Shown here: in pieces, positions 33,751 to 42,633 of the stretch | Position numbering within the stretch: the stretch's first letter is position 1 | Layout: each line of letters begins with the position of its first letter | Assembly (NCBI RefSeq): GCF_014650895.1 | Contig: NZ_BMVV01000029.1 | Span: forward strand, 34,298 to 98,297 | From: Streptomyces omiyaensis | GTDB taxonomy: Bacteria; Actinomycetota; Actinomycetes; Streptomycetales; Streptomycetaceae | Length of the DNA stretch: 64,000 nt | Direction: 5' to 3' | Position numbers and translations under genes: made by a program | Notes under the pieces: generated by a model | Told to the model about the DNA's origin: nothing | The model's input: the letters and a program-made list of their open reading frames with translations, nothing else | The model's database searches: none

Positions 33751-35268
33751 ATGACGCAGCAGGGGGACGACTGGTGGGACGCGCTCTACGACGAGACGGC
33801 GGAGGGCGGCGTCCCGGCACCCCCGGGTGACACCCTCGACGCCCGCTTCGCCTCCGCCACCCGGGCCACCGCGCCCGAGACCCCTGCGGCCCCGCCGCCG
33901 GCGCCTCTCGCGGCCCCGCCGCCGGCACCCCCCGCGGCCCCGCCCCCTCCGGCCCACCCGGCCGTGCCCGCTCCGCCCGCGGCGCCCCCGGTGACCGCGC
34001 CCGAGGCCACCCGCCCGGCCCGTCCCGGCCCCGCCGCCCCCTCCCCGCCGCCCCGCCCGGCCGCCCCGCCGTCCCTCGGCCCCGCGCCCTGGGAGGCGCC
34101 CGCCGAGGGCCCCCGCACCTTCCCCTCGCCGCCCCCGGCCCCCGCGGAGCCGGAGCCCGAGCCCGAGCCGGAGCCCGTGCGGGCCGCCGGGACGGCGCCC
34201 GCGCCCGAGGACGCCACCGTGCGGGTCCACCTCCCCGCCGGCCACGAGCCGACCCTCCAGGTGCCGGTGCCCCGGCCCCGCACCGGCTTCGTCGGCAGCC
34301 GGCCGCCCACGTACGAGGCCGAGCCCACCGCCCTGCCCGCCGCGCGGCCCGGCGAACTCGGCGACCTGGTCGCCGACACCGTCCTCGACGGCGCCCGCTA
34401 CGGCACCGCCACCCTCCGCGCCGCCTCCGTGCGCGGCGACTCCGCCCGCTACCGGGGCGAACCCCGCCGGGACGCCCTCCTCACCGCCCGCTTCGGACAC
34501 GACGAGACCGCGCTCGTCCTGGTCGCCGTCGCCGCCGGCTCCCGGGCCGCCGAGGAGGCCCACCTCGCCGCCACCGACGCCTGCCGCTGGATCGGGGAGG
34601 CCGTCGGCCGCAGCCACGCCCGCCTCTCCGAGGACATCCGCTCCGGCCGCCGCGGCGAGCTCAAGTCCGGCCTGCACCGGCTCACCGACCGCACCTACGG
34701 ACGGCTCCGGGCCCGGGCCGCCGAGCGCGGCGTGGAGCCCGACGCGTACACCGCCACCCTGCGCTGCCTGCTCATCCCCGCCGACCCCGACTGCCGCACC
34801 CGGGTCTTCTTCGGCGTCGGCGGCGGCGGGCTCTTCCGGCTGCGCGACGGCGCCTGGCAGGACATCGAGCCGCTGCTCCCCGACCCCGCCTCGGTCGCCG
34901 GCGCGCCCGTCGTCGGCTTCGGCTCGACGCCGCCGCGCGGGATCCCGGAGGCGACCGAGGAGGGCGACCGGCTCACCATGGACCTCGGCATCACCACCGC
35001 CCCCGGGCCGCTCGTCGAGGAGCCCGTGCCGCCGCCCGCCGAACCCTTCCGCTTCCGCGCCTCGGTGGCCCGCCCCGGCGACACCCTCCTCCTCGCCTCG
35101 CCCGGCCTCGCCGAGCCGATGCGCGGCGAGCCCGAGCTCGCCCGCGAGCTGGCCGCCCGCTGGAGCGGCGCCGAGGCGCCCGGTCTCGCCGCCTTCCTCG
35201 CCGACACCCAGCTGAGGGTGACCGGGTACGCCGACGACCGTACGGGAGCCGCCGTCTGGGAGGCGTGA
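33751..35268 (+). CDS. PP2C-like phosphatase domain protein with Pro/Ala-rich N-terminus
   Basis: 505 aa. Residues about 30-160 are a disordered Pro/Ala region with a (Glu-Pro) run. The C-terminal half has the PP2C_2 pattern: RGDSARYRGEPRRDALL at motif 1, then LVLVAVAAGSRAAEEAH where active PP2C enzymes have Asp-Gly in motif 2. The metal-binding Asp is thus Ala-Gly, suggesting a degenerate phosphatase. No transmembrane segment. Probably leaderless: GACAAT ends 6 nt before ATG 33751. Alternative: substrate or scaffold of Ser/Thr kinase signalling. Confidence 0.8.
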   Translation: MTQQGDDWWDALYDETAEGGVPAPPGDTLDARFASATRATAPETPAAPPPAPLAAPPPAPPAAPPPPAHPAVPAPPAAPPVTAPEATRPARPGPAAPSPPPRPAAPPSLGPAPWEAPAEGPRTFPSPPPAPAEPEPEPEPEPVRAAGTAPAPEDATVRVHLPAGHEPTLQVPVPRPRTGFVGSRPPTYEAEPTALPAARPGELGDLVADTVLDGARYGTATLRAASVRGDSARYRGEPRRDALLTARFGHDETALVLVAVAAGSRAAEEAHLAATDACRWIGEAVGRSHARLSEDIRSGRRGELKSGLHRLTDRTYGRLRARAAERGVEPDAYTATLRCLLIPADPDCRTRVFFGVGGGGLFRLRDGAWQDIEPLLPDPASVAGAPVVGFGSTPPRGIPEATEEGDRLTMDLGITTAPGPLVEEPVPPPAEPFRFRASVARPGDTLLLASPGLAEPMRGEPELARELAARWSGAEAPGLAAFLADTQLRVTGYADDRTGAAVWEA

Positions 35269-35295
35269 GACGCCGGGCCGTGTGTTGATGGACCC

Positions 35296-37038
35296 ATGGC
35301 CAAACAGAACGTAGCGGAGCAATTCGTCGACATCCTCGTCCGGGCCGGCGTCCAGCGCCTGTACGGGGTGGTCGGCGACAGCCTGAACCCGGTCGTCGAC
35401 GCCATCCGGCGCAACCCCGCCATCGACTGGATCCAGGTGCGCCACGAGGAGACCGCCGCCTTCGCCGCGGGCGCCGAGGCCCAGATCACCGGCCGCCTCG
35501 CGGCCTGTGCGGGCTCCTGCGGGCCCGGCAACCTCCACCTCATCAACGGCCTGTACGACGCCCACCGCTCGATGGCCCCCGTACTCGCCCTCGCCTCCCA
35601 CATCCCGTCCAGCGAGATCGGGCTCGGCTACTTCCAGGAGACCCACCCCGACCAGCTGTTCCGCGAGTGCAGCCACTACAGCGAGCTGATCTCCCACCCG
35701 AAGCAGATGCCCCGGCTGCTGCACACCGCCGTCCAGCACGCCGTCGGGCGCGGCGGCGTCTCGGTGGTCGCGCTCCCCGGCGACATCGCCGGCCAGCCCG
35801 CCCCGGAGAAGGCCACCGGCTCGGCGCTGGTCACCTCGCGCCCCACCGTCCGCCCCGGCGACTCCGAGATCGACGCCCTGGTCCGGATGATCGACGCGGC
35901 CGAACGGGTGACGCTCTTCTGCGGCAGCGGCACCGCCGGCTCCCACCCCGAGGTGATGCAGTTCGCCGAGCGCCTCAAGGCCCCGGTCGGCCACGCCCTG
36001 CGGGGCAAGGAGTGGATCCAGTACGACAACCCCTTCGACGTCGGCATGAGCGGACTGCTCGGCTACGGCGCCGCCTACGAGGCCACGCACGAGTGCGACC
36101 TGCTGATCCTGCTGGGCACCGACTTCCCGTACAACGCCTTCCTCCCCGACGACGTCCGGATCGTGCAGATCGACGTGCGGCCCGAGCGCCTCGGCCGCCG
36201 CTCCCGGCTCGACCTGGCCGTCTGGGGCGACGTCCGGGAGACCCTGCGCTGCGTCACCCCCAGGGTCCGGCCCCGCACCGACCGGCGCTTCCTGGACAAG
36301 ATGCTGAAGAAGCACGCCGACGCCCTGGAGGGGGTGGTGAAGGCCTACACCCGCAAGGTGGAGAAGCACACTCCGATCCACCCCGAGTACGTCGCCTCCG
36401 TCCTCGACGAACTCGCCGACGAGGACGCCGTGTTCACCGTCGACACCGGCATGTGCAACGTCTGGGCGGCCCGCTACCTCACCCCCAACGGACGCCGCCG
36501 GATCATCGGTTCCTTCAGCCACGGATCGATGGCCAACGCGCTGCCGCAGGCCATCGGCGCCCAGTTCACCGACCGCGGCCGGCAGGTCGTCTCGCTCTCC
36601 GGCGACGGCGGCTTCTCCATGCTCATGGGCGACTTCCTCACCCTCGTCCAGTACGAACTCCCCGTGAAGATCGTGCTGTTCAACAACTCCTCCCTCGGGA
36701 TGGTCGAACTGGAGATGCTGGTCGCCGGCCTCCCCTCGTACGGGACGGGCAACAAGAACCCCGACTTCGCCGCGGTCGCCCGCGCGGCCGGCGCCTACGG
36801 GGTGCGGGTGGAGAAGCCCAAGCAGCTCGCCGGGGCACTCAAGGACGCCTTCAAGCACAAGGGCCCCGCCCTCGTCGACGTCGTCACCGACCCCAACGCC
36901 CTCTCCATCCCCCCGAGGATCAGCGCCGACATGGTCACCGGCTTCGCCCTCTCCGCCGGGAAGATCGTCCTCGACGGGGGAGTGGGCCGGATGCTCCAGA
37001 TGGCCCGTTCCAACCTGCGCAACGTCCCCCGGCCCTGA
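35296..37038 (+). CDS. poxB: Thiamine pyrophosphate-dependent pyruvate dehydrogenase (quinone)/PoxB-like
   Basis: 580 aa. The TPP-activating Glu lies in RHEETAAFAAG (near 51). The TPP/Mg motif runs GDGGFSMLMGDF (from 436) to FNN (462). The middle FAD-like domain includes LFCGSGTAG. Similarity to PoxB suggests decarboxylation of pyruvate to acetate and CO2 with electrons to quinone; acetolactate synthase-like or other ThDP enzymes are alternatives. The C-terminus ends in a basic helix, in the place where PoxB carries its membrane-binding peptide. It starts 28 bp after the PP2C-like gene. Confidence 0.9.
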   Translation: MAKQNVAEQFVDILVRAGVQRLYGVVGDSLNPVVDAIRRNPAIDWIQVRHEETAAFAAGAEAQITGRLAACAGSCGPGNLHLINGLYDAHRSMAPVLALASHIPSSEIGLGYFQETHPDQLFRECSHYSELISHPKQMPRLLHTAVQHAVGRGGVSVVALPGDIAGQPAPEKATGSALVTSRPTVRPGDSEIDALVRMIDAAERVTLFCGSGTAGSHPEVMQFAERLKAPVGHALRGKEWIQYDNPFDVGMSGLLGYGAAYEATHECDLLILLGTDFPYNAFLPDDVRIVQIDVRPERLGRRSRLDLAVWGDVRETLRCVTPRVRPRTDRRFLDKMLKKHADALEGVVKAYTRKVEKHTPIHPEYVASVLDELADEDAVFTVDTGMCNVWAARYLTPNGRRRIIGSFSHGSMANALPQAIGAQFTDRGRQVVSLSGDGGFSMLMGDFLTLVQYELPVKIVLFNNSSLGMVELEMLVAGLPSYGTGNKNPDFAAVARAAGAYGVRVEKPKQLAGALKDAFKHKGPALVDVVTDPNALSIPPRISADMVTGFALSAGKIVLDGGVGRMLQMARSNLRNVPRP

Positions 37039-37120
37039 GGACGCCGGCCCGGCGCATGCGGACCGGCTCGTGGGGCAGGCTTCCCCGTGAGTCTGTTCGA
37101 CGCGACCGCGGGTGGGGGCT

Positions 37121-37525
37121 ATGGCCGGGAAGGCACGACAGCCGACTCAACTGCTCAGGGAGGTGGGCGGGGCGGACCTGACCGCGGTGCCGGAGGTGCG
37201 CCACGCGTTACGCGCGCTGCTCGGCGCCTGGGGCGGACCCGGCGCCGGGGACGTGGCCGAACTGCTCACCAGCGAACTGGTCACCAACGCGCTGCTGCAC
37301 ACCGGCCACGGGGCGGTGGTGACCGCCACCGTCGACCCGGGGCAGCTGCGGGTCGAGGTCCGCGACTTCGAGCCCGGTCTCACCGGTCCGCTCGTACCGC
37401 CCGCCGACGACGGTACGCACGGCCGGGGTCTCTTCCTCGTCGGGGAGCTCGCCGACTCCTGGGGCGTCGAGGAGCGCGGCTCCGGCAAGGTCGTCTGGTT
37501 CGAACTGAACGGCGGGGCCGCCTGA
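37121..37525 (+). CDS. ATP-binding anti-sigma-factor-like protein (HATPase_c/GHKL), with a TTA codon
   Basis: 134 aa, one GHKL ATPase domain as in the many Streptomyces RsbW/SpoIIAB-like proteins. N box ELLTSELVTNALLHT, G1 box VRDFEPG, and G2 box HGRGLFLVGELADSWG are present. It would bind or phosphorylate an unidentified partner in stress or development signalling. One leucine codon (37208-37210, in VRHALRALL) is TTA, so translation should need the bldA tRNA. The ATG has only a weak ribosome site; a GTG 9 bp upstream is possible. Confidence 0.85.
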   Translation: MAGKARQPTQLLREVGGADLTAVPEVRHALRALLGAWGGPGAGDVAELLTSELVTNALLHTGHGAVVTATVDPGQLRVEVRDFEPGLTGPLVPPADDGTHGRGLFLVGELADSWGVEERGSGKVVWFELNGGAA

Positions 37526-37539
37526 GGGGCGGCCCCGCC
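37511..37539. terminator. Bidirectional hairpin overlapping the stop codon
   Basis: 12-bp arms GGCGGGGCCGCC and GGCGGCCCCGCC flank the loop TGAGG, which contains the TGA stop of the ATPase gene. It lies between convergent genes and can serve both. Confidence 0.75.
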
Positions 37540-37561
37540 GTGGGGTGGGGGAGCGGCGGCG

Positions 37562-38656
37562 TCAGCCGAGCTTCCGCTCCATTTCGGTGAGCTTCGCCTC
37601 CAGGGAGTCGAAGGCGTAGCGGGGCATCGCCTGGGTGTCGTCCTCGGCGGTGAGGTCCACCGTCCGCGACTCACTGCCCCTGACGGCTTGCAGGGAGGGC
37701 CGGGGCCGAAGCGGCAGTTGTCCCGGGTCCGCTATGGCGGGTTCCGCGACGGCGGCGGGCACCGCCGCCGTCGCGGAACCCGACCCGGCCACGGGGGCCT
37801 GGCCCCCGCCGGCCCCGGTGGCGGCGGCCAGCGCCGCCACCTCCACCTGGCGCCCGCCGCGCCCGAAGGCCCGGTGCTGACGGTTGAGCGCCTTGATCCG
37901 AGCCCGGTCGAGCTTGGCCTGCTCGCGCCGGCGGATCCGGTTCTGCTCCTTCTCGCGCCGGTCCTCCCGGACCTCGTCGACCGCCTCGTCCAGCGTCCGC
38001 ACGCCCTCCAGGAGCATCAGCGACCAGGCGGCGAAGGTCTCCCGGGGGGCCCTTATCCACCGCACGATGCGGATCTGGGGGAGCGGCCGGGGGACGAGCC
38101 CCTGCTCCCGCAGCGCGGCCCGCCGGGTCTGCTTCAGCGCCCGGTCGAAGAGGACCGCGGCCGACAGGGACATGCCCGCGAAGAACTGCGGAGCCCCGTC
38201 GTGACCCAGGCCGCGCGGCGCGTGGACCCAGTTGAACCAGGCGGCGGCGCCCGCGAAGAGCCAGACCAGGAGGCGCGAGCCGAGGGCCGCGTCGCCGTGG
38301 CTGGCCTCGCGGACGGCGAGCACCGAGCAGAACATCGCGGCGCCGTCGAGGCCGAACGGGACGAGGTACTCCCAGCCGCCGGTCAGGTTGAGGTTCTGCC
38401 GGCCGAAGCCGACGAGCCCGTGGAAGGAGAGCGCCGCCGCGACCGCGGCACAGCAGAACAGCAGCCCGTACGAGGCGAATCCGTAGATCGCCTCCTTGCG
38501 TCTGCGGCGCTCCTCGCTGCGTTCCCAGGAATCCTCGGCCGCGGCCTGGTCACCGGCGCGCTTCCCGCGCGCGAGCACCGCCACCGCCGTCAGGACCCCG
38601 GCCACCATCACGCCGCCCGGAAGCAGCCAGTCCAGCGATATGTCGGTCAGTCTCAT
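37562..38656 (-). CDS. DUF2637 membrane protein
   Basis: 364 aa. Four hydrophobic segments (LLPGGVMVAGVLTAVAVL; YGLLFCCAAVAAALSFHGLV; WEYLVPFGLDGAAMFCSVLA; LLVWLFAGAAAWFNWVHA) form the DUF2637 core, also found in actinomycete plasmid-transfer (Spd-like) proteins. A basic Arg/Lys/Glu helix (about 230-290) and a low-complexity cytoplasmic tail follow. Function unknown. GAGGGA precedes ATG 38656. No plasmid-like neighbours are present. The gap 38657-38868 shows no strong element. Confidence 0.85.
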   Translation of the reverse strand: MRLTDISLDWLLPGGVMVAGVLTAVAVLARGKRAGDQAAAEDSWERSEERRRRKEAIYGFASYGLLFCCAAVAAALSFHGLVGFGRQNLNLTGGWEYLVPFGLDGAAMFCSVLAVREASHGDAALGSRLLVWLFAGAAAWFNWVHAPRGLGHDGAPQFFAGMSLSAAVLFDRALKQTRRAALREQGLVPRPLPQIRIVRWIRAPRETFAAWSLMLLEGVRTLDEAVDEVREDRREKEQNRIRRREQAKLDRARIKALNRQHRAFGRGGRQVEVAALAAATGAGGGQAPVAGSGSATAAVPAAVAEPAIADPGQLPLRPRPSLQAVRGSESRTVDLTAEDDTQAMPRYAFDSLEAKLTEMERKLG

Positions 38657-38868
38657 GCGGTGTCCCTCGCATCGCCGTGTGCGTTTGGCCGCCCATACTG
38701 TCCGACCGACCGGCGGGCACAGGGGGTTTCGGGGCAAGAGCACGCCAACGGGGGCTCAGGGCATACGAATAGGTACCTTCTGGTCGAACGGCCTTCCGCG
38801 TGAGCAGGGTTGCGTTCGATTCACGTCACTCGTGCGGGTGGTGTGAGCCGCAGGGGGTGGCGGACGGC

Positions 38869-39741
38869 TCAGGCCGCGGTGGTGAGCCGCCGGACCCGCT
38901 CGGCGTCGCAGGTGCGCGGACAGGTGATGCAGGTGTCCTCGGGGCGCAGGGTGTAGAAGAAGCAGCAGGTGGCCCGGTCCCGGGTGGCGCGGGGCGTGCC
39001 GTCCGGCGCCTCGGCCCCGGGCAGCGGACGGAACGCCGCCCCGCCCGCGTACGGCTTCTCCGGCCTGCCGCCGGTCTTCCCCGGCAGCAGCAGCTCCAGC
39101 TCGGCCATCGCCCGCTCCTCCTCGCCGAGCAGGGCGCCGATGTACCAGAGGCTCTCCACGATCTCGTCCGTCACCATCCCCCACAGGGCGTGGCGGCCGC
39201 GCCGCATCCGCGGGCCGAAGCCGGTGAGGAGGGCCTCGAAGTGCTCGGCGAGCGAGGCGCGCACCTCCGCGCGCAGGGCCTCCTCGTCGGCGACCACCCG
39301 GGCGCCGGGCAGCGCGGCGGCGGGGTCGTCCGGCAGGCAGGCGAAGGCATCGACGGAGACCGCCATCCGGCCCAGGGCCCGCTGGAAGGAGACGGCGCCG
39401 ACGGGGAGGCGGGGGACCCGGCGGTGCAGGAACCAGGGGACGGTCACCAGGAGACAGGCGGGCCAGGCGTAGCGGTGGAGGCCGAAGCTGGCGACGACGT
39501 CGGGCCGGGCCTGCTGGCCGTAGTCGCGGAGCACCTGCGCGTTGTCCCAGGCGAGGAAGGCGTCCAGGGCGGGGCCGCCGGCCGCGAGCTCCTCGGCCCG
39601 GACCCAGCCGGCACCGCGTGGCAGGCGTTCGTCCCCGGCCGTCTCCTCTATCCGCAGGCCGGAGAAGACCTCGGCGAGCCGGGCGTACGAGGCCGCGACG
39701 GGCGAGGCGACGGGGGAGGGAAGCAGGGCGGGGACGGTCAT
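38869..39741 (-). CDS. FhuF-like ferric-siderophore reductase, 2Fe-2S
   Basis: 290 aa. The C-terminus CCFFYTLRPEDTCITCPRTC carries the CC-x10-C-x2-C ligand set of FhuF-type [2Fe-2S] reductases, which release iron from imported ferrisiderophores in the cytosol. The N-terminal part is alpha-helical with no other motif. Start ATG 39741; an in-frame GTG lies 9 bp upstream. An iron box (39767-39785) directly upstream implies repression by a DtxR/IdeR (DmdR) regulator with Fe2+. No siderophore genes lie beside it. Confidence 0.88.
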   Translation of the reverse strand: MTVPALLPSPVASPVAASYARLAEVFSGLRIEETAGDERLPRGAGWVRAEELAAGGPALDAFLAWDNAQVLRDYGQQARPDVVASFGLHRYAWPACLLVTVPWFLHRRVPRLPVGAVSFQRALGRMAVSVDAFACLPDDPAAALPGARVVADEEALRAEVRASLAEHFEALLTGFGPRMRRGRHALWGMVTDEIVESLWYIGALLGEEERAMAELELLLPGKTGGRPEKPYAGGAAFRPLPGAEAPDGTPRATRDRATCCFFYTLRPEDTCITCPRTCDAERVRRLTTAA

Positions 39742-39766
39742 GCGGACCACCGAATCGCGATCGTTA

Positions 39767-39785
39767 GCAGGTTAGCCTTACCTTA
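39767..39785 (-). promoter_or_regulatory. Iron box (DmdR/IdeR operator) upstream of the FhuF-like gene
   Basis: On the minus strand TAAGGTAAGGCTAACCTGC matches 15 of 19 positions of TTAGGTTAGGCTAACCTAA. It lies 25 bp upstream of ATG 39741, where bound repressor would block transcription. Confidence 0.8.
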
Positions 39786-39935
39786 CCCGAAACGGCATCG
39801 CGTCTCACCACCGGCACTCCCGCGCCCGTCGGGGCCCCGTGGGCGCGGTCCCACGGAACGGTCCGTTCGCCTATGGTGCACAGGGGGCCCGGGTATCGCG
39901 AGCCGGGCCCGGCACGAGGCCGCAGGAGGACCCGG

Positions 39936-40796
39936 GTGGAGCAGGGCGCAGCGCGCGAGCGGGCGACGGAGGGACCGTCCGTGCGATTCGGCGACCCCCG
40001 GGGCGAGCGTCCGGGCGGCGCCCCCCGGCCCGTGCCGGAGGCGGTGGAGAACGCCCGCGTCCCCGAACAGGCCCGGGGCGAGCACACCCACGGCGAGCCC
40101 CCCTTCCCCCGCCCCGGAGGCGCCCCCGCGCCGGCGGGCGAGGACGCCGGACTCCCCGGCGACGGCCCGCGCGCCGTGCGGCGCCACTCCGTCCGGGGCC
40201 AGATCCTGGACGCCCTGCGGACCGCCCTCGTCGCCGGCGAGCTGCGGCCCGGCGAGGTGTACTCCGCCCCCGCGCTCGGCGAGCGCTTCGGCGTCTCCGC
40301 CACCCCCGTCCGCGAGGCGATGCAGCGCCTGGCCGTCGAGGGGGCCGTCGAGGTCGTCCCCAACCGGGGCTTCCGCGTCGTCGTCCGCACCCCCCGCGAG
40401 CTCGCCGAGCTGGCCGAGGTGCGGGCCCTGATCGAGGTCCCCGTCATGCTCCGGCTCGCCCGCACCGTCCCCGCCGCCCGCTGGGCCGGACTGCGCCCGC
40501 TCGCCGAGGCCACCGGCGCCGCCGCCGCCCGCGGCGACCGCGCCCACTACGCGGAGACCGACCGCGCCTTCCACCGCGCCGTCCTCGCCCTCGCCGGCAA
40601 CGAACAGCTGCTCGCCGTCGCCGACGACCTGCACCGCCGCTCCCAGTGGCCCCTCCTCAGCGCCCCCGTCCCGCGCCACGCCGACCTCGTCGCCGACGCC
40701 GCCGAGCACTCCGCCCTCCTGGACGCCCTCGTCGCCCAGGACCTCCCCGTCGTCGAGGCGCTGGTGCGCGAGCACTTCACGGGCGCGGACGGCTGA
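39936..40796 (+). CDS. GntR family regulator, FadR/FCD type
   Basis: 286 aa. A disordered Pro/Gly/Arg-rich first ~75 residues precede the winged helix (ILDALRTALVAGELRPGE; LGERFGVSATPVREAMQRL) and an all-helical FCD effector domain (LAELAEVRALIEVPVM; HYAETDRAFHRAVL; VVEALVREHF) with metal-ligand-like Asp/His residues. GTG 39936 is chosen because AGGAGG lies 6 nt upstream; an outer ATG lacks this. A TATGGT hexamer (39872-39877) could be its -10. Ligand unknown. Confidence 0.88.
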   Translation: MEQGAARERATEGPSVRFGDPRGERPGGAPRPVPEAVENARVPEQARGEHTHGEPPFPRPGGAPAPAGEDAGLPGDGPRAVRRHSVRGQILDALRTALVAGELRPGEVYSAPALGERFGVSATPVREAMQRLAVEGAVEVVPNRGFRVVVRTPRELAELAEVRALIEVPVMLRLARTVPAARWAGLRPLAEATGAAAARGDRAHYAETDRAFHRAVLALAGNEQLLAVADDLHRRSQWPLLSAPVPRHADLVADAAEHSALLDALVAQDLPVVEALVREHFTGADG

Positions 40797-40865
40797 TCCG
40801 CCCGCCGCCGGAACCCCGCGGGAACCGGTCCCCCGGCGGGCGGTCTCCCCGGGGCCCCCGCCCAC

Positions 40866-40871
40866 TAAGGT
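40866..40871 (+). promoter_or_regulatory. Candidate -10 element TAAGGT
   Basis: TAAGGT fits TAnnnT, 45 nt before ATG 40917. The preceding part of the 120-bp gap is a GC-rich imperfect inverted repeat that may terminate the GntR gene. Confidence 0.4.
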
Positions 40872-40916
40872 CGTGGTCGACAGCCGCCCGTCCCGCGCCG
40901 CCCGTGAGGTTGCCCC

Positions 40917-42596
40917 ATGCCGTCCGCGACCCCGTCCCCGGCGGACGGACGCCGACCCTCTCCCCCGGCCCCGCCCGCACGGCGGCGGACCCCCATAGGC
41001 ACGCGCCCCGGGGCGGGCGCGCTCCTCGGCTGGCTGACCGACCCCGACGCGCCCCGGCTGTGCCTGGTCACCGGCGGTCCCGGCAGCGGGAAGACCGCGC
41101 TCCTGGGCTGGCTCGCGGCGCACGGGACCCGGGCCCGGCGCGGCCGCCCCCGGACCGAGCGGGTGCCCGTCCCGCTCGCCGGGCAGAGCGCGCTGGGCGT
41201 GGCCTGGACCCTCGCCGACCGGCTGGGCGTGGTGGCGGGGACGCCGGCCGACCTCGTCCACGCCCTCGCCACCAGCGAGGCCCGCCGCTCCGGCCGGACC
41301 GTCCTGCTCCTCACCGACCTGCACGCCGCCGCCGAACCGGAGGCCGTCACCGAGCTGCTCTCCGGCCTCGCCGAGGTCGGGCGGATCCGCCTGGTGGTGG
41401 AGACCCGCACCGGCACCCGCCCGCCCCGGGCCGCCCGGACCACGGTGGTCGACCTCGACCTCGATCTGGACCCCGACCCCGATCCCGACCCCGCTCACGA
41501 CGGGGCCGGCGACCGCGGTCCGGAGCCGACGCCGTCCGCGCCGCCGCTCCCCGGCCTCCCCGACCTCTCCGATCCCGCCGCCGTCTGCGCCGCCGACCCG
41601 CTCCTCGTCACCACCGGGTACGCGACCGCCTCCGCCGACGACCACGGCGGGCTGCGCGACGCCTGGCTGCGGGCCGGGCAGGCGCTCTGCGCGGCGGACG
41701 GCCCGGCCGACCGGGCGCTGGTGCTGCTCACCGCCCTCGGCGACGGCGCCGATCCAAGGCTGCGGCCCGCCCTCGCCGAGCGGGCGGCGCCCGCCCCGTG
41801 GCGGATGCGGTGGGCCCGGCACCGCGGCGACGTCTCCCCGCCGTGGCCGGGACCGGTCGCGGTGCTGGGCGCGACGGCCGGCGGGCCCTCGGCCGAGCTG
41901 GTGCTCGTCGGCGACCGCACGGGCACGGTCCGGCTGCTGCGGGAGGCGGACGCCTCCGGCGAGGGGCGCCTCGCCCACCGGGTCGCGGGCGGGATCACCG
42001 CCCTGGCGCCCACCGCCGACGGGACGGTGCTGCTGCTCGACGAGCGCGGCCGGCTGCACGCCGTGCGGGGCACGGCGCCCCGTCCTCCTTATCTGGAGCG
42101 GCTCACCGAGGCCGTCTCCACCACGCTCTCCCGGCACCCGGGCACCGCGCTCGCGGCCATCGCCGGCTCGGTGGTGGTGGGGGACCGGCTCGGCTCGGTC
42201 CACGCCTTCGGGGTGACCGGCCTCCACCAGGCCGCCTCGCACAGCGGCCGGGTCACCGCCGTGACCGCCGTGGAGTCCGAGACCCCCTTCGTCTGCTCGG
42301 GCGGCGCCGACGGGACCGTACGGCTCTGGACCCCCGGGCGCGCGCCGGTGCCCGAACCGCTCGCGGAGCGCCGGGCGCCGGTCGTCGCCCTGCACGCGGC
42401 CCCGGCCCCCGGCGGTCCGCTCGTCGCGGCCGCCTGGGCCGACGGGCGGGTGGAGCTGATCCCCGTGGAGGGGGGCGGGCCGCGCCGGGCCTTCCGGCCG
42501 GGCCCGGCGGTCCGCGCGGTCGCGGTGACCGCGACCGGAGCCCTCCTCGTCGGGACGGACGAGAGCCTCATCTGCCTGGAGCCGCACGGCAAGTGA
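40917..42596 (+). CDS. P-loop NTPase with C-terminal WD40-like beta-propeller repeats
   Basis: 559 aa. Walker A GGPGSGKT (53-60) and a Walker-B-like strand (RTVLLLTDL) mark a STAND/AAA-like NTPase. An acidic Asp-Leu then Asp-Pro run (about 180-195) links to a predicted beta-propeller with blades such as LVLVGDRTGTVRLL, VVVGDRLGSVHAFG and FVCSGGADGTVRLW. GAGG precedes the ATG. NTPase-plus-repeat proteins act as switches in signalling and some immune systems, but no effector domain or partner gene is adjacent, so the role is unknown. Confidence 0.8.
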   Translation: MPSATPSPADGRRPSPPAPPARRRTPIGTRPGAGALLGWLTDPDAPRLCLVTGGPGSGKTALLGWLAAHGTRARRGRPRTERVPVPLAGQSALGVAWTLADRLGVVAGTPADLVHALATSEARRSGRTVLLLTDLHAAAEPEAVTELLSGLAEVGRIRLVVETRTGTRPPRAARTTVVDLDLDLDPDPDPDPAHDGAGDRGPEPTPSAPPLPGLPDLSDPAAVCAADPLLVTTGYATASADDHGGLRDAWLRAGQALCAADGPADRALVLLTALGDGADPRLRPALAERAAPAPWRMRWARHRGDVSPPWPGPVAVLGATAGGPSAELVLVGDRTGTVRLLREADASGEGRLAHRVAGGITALAPTADGTVLLLDERGRLHAVRGTAPRPPYLERLTEAVSTTLSRHPGTALAAIAGSVVVGDRLGSVHAFGVTGLHQAASHSGRVTAVTAVESETPFVCSGGADGTVRLWTPGRAPVPEPLAERRAPVVALHAAPAPGGPLVAAAWADGRVELIPVEGGGPRRAFRPGPAVRAVAVTATGALLVGTDESLICLEPHGK

Positions 42597-42633
42597 GGTG
42601 CCGTCAGGACCGGTGAGGGCTTTCGGGCGGGTC

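Noticed and set aside
29749..36858. Very long open frame on the minus strand (more than 2300 codons) antisense to the subtilase, PP2C-like and PoxB genes
   Set aside because: Composition is an artefact of G/C-rich third positions; no start signal or domain, and the plus-strand genes have clear catalytic motifs.
37562..38656. Integrated plasmid remnant (DUF2637 resembles Spd proteins)
   Set aside because: No replication, integrase or att-like sequences around it.
40917..42596. Anti-phage defence gene
   Set aside because: No effector domain, no companion genes and no sign of horizontal transfer in composition.
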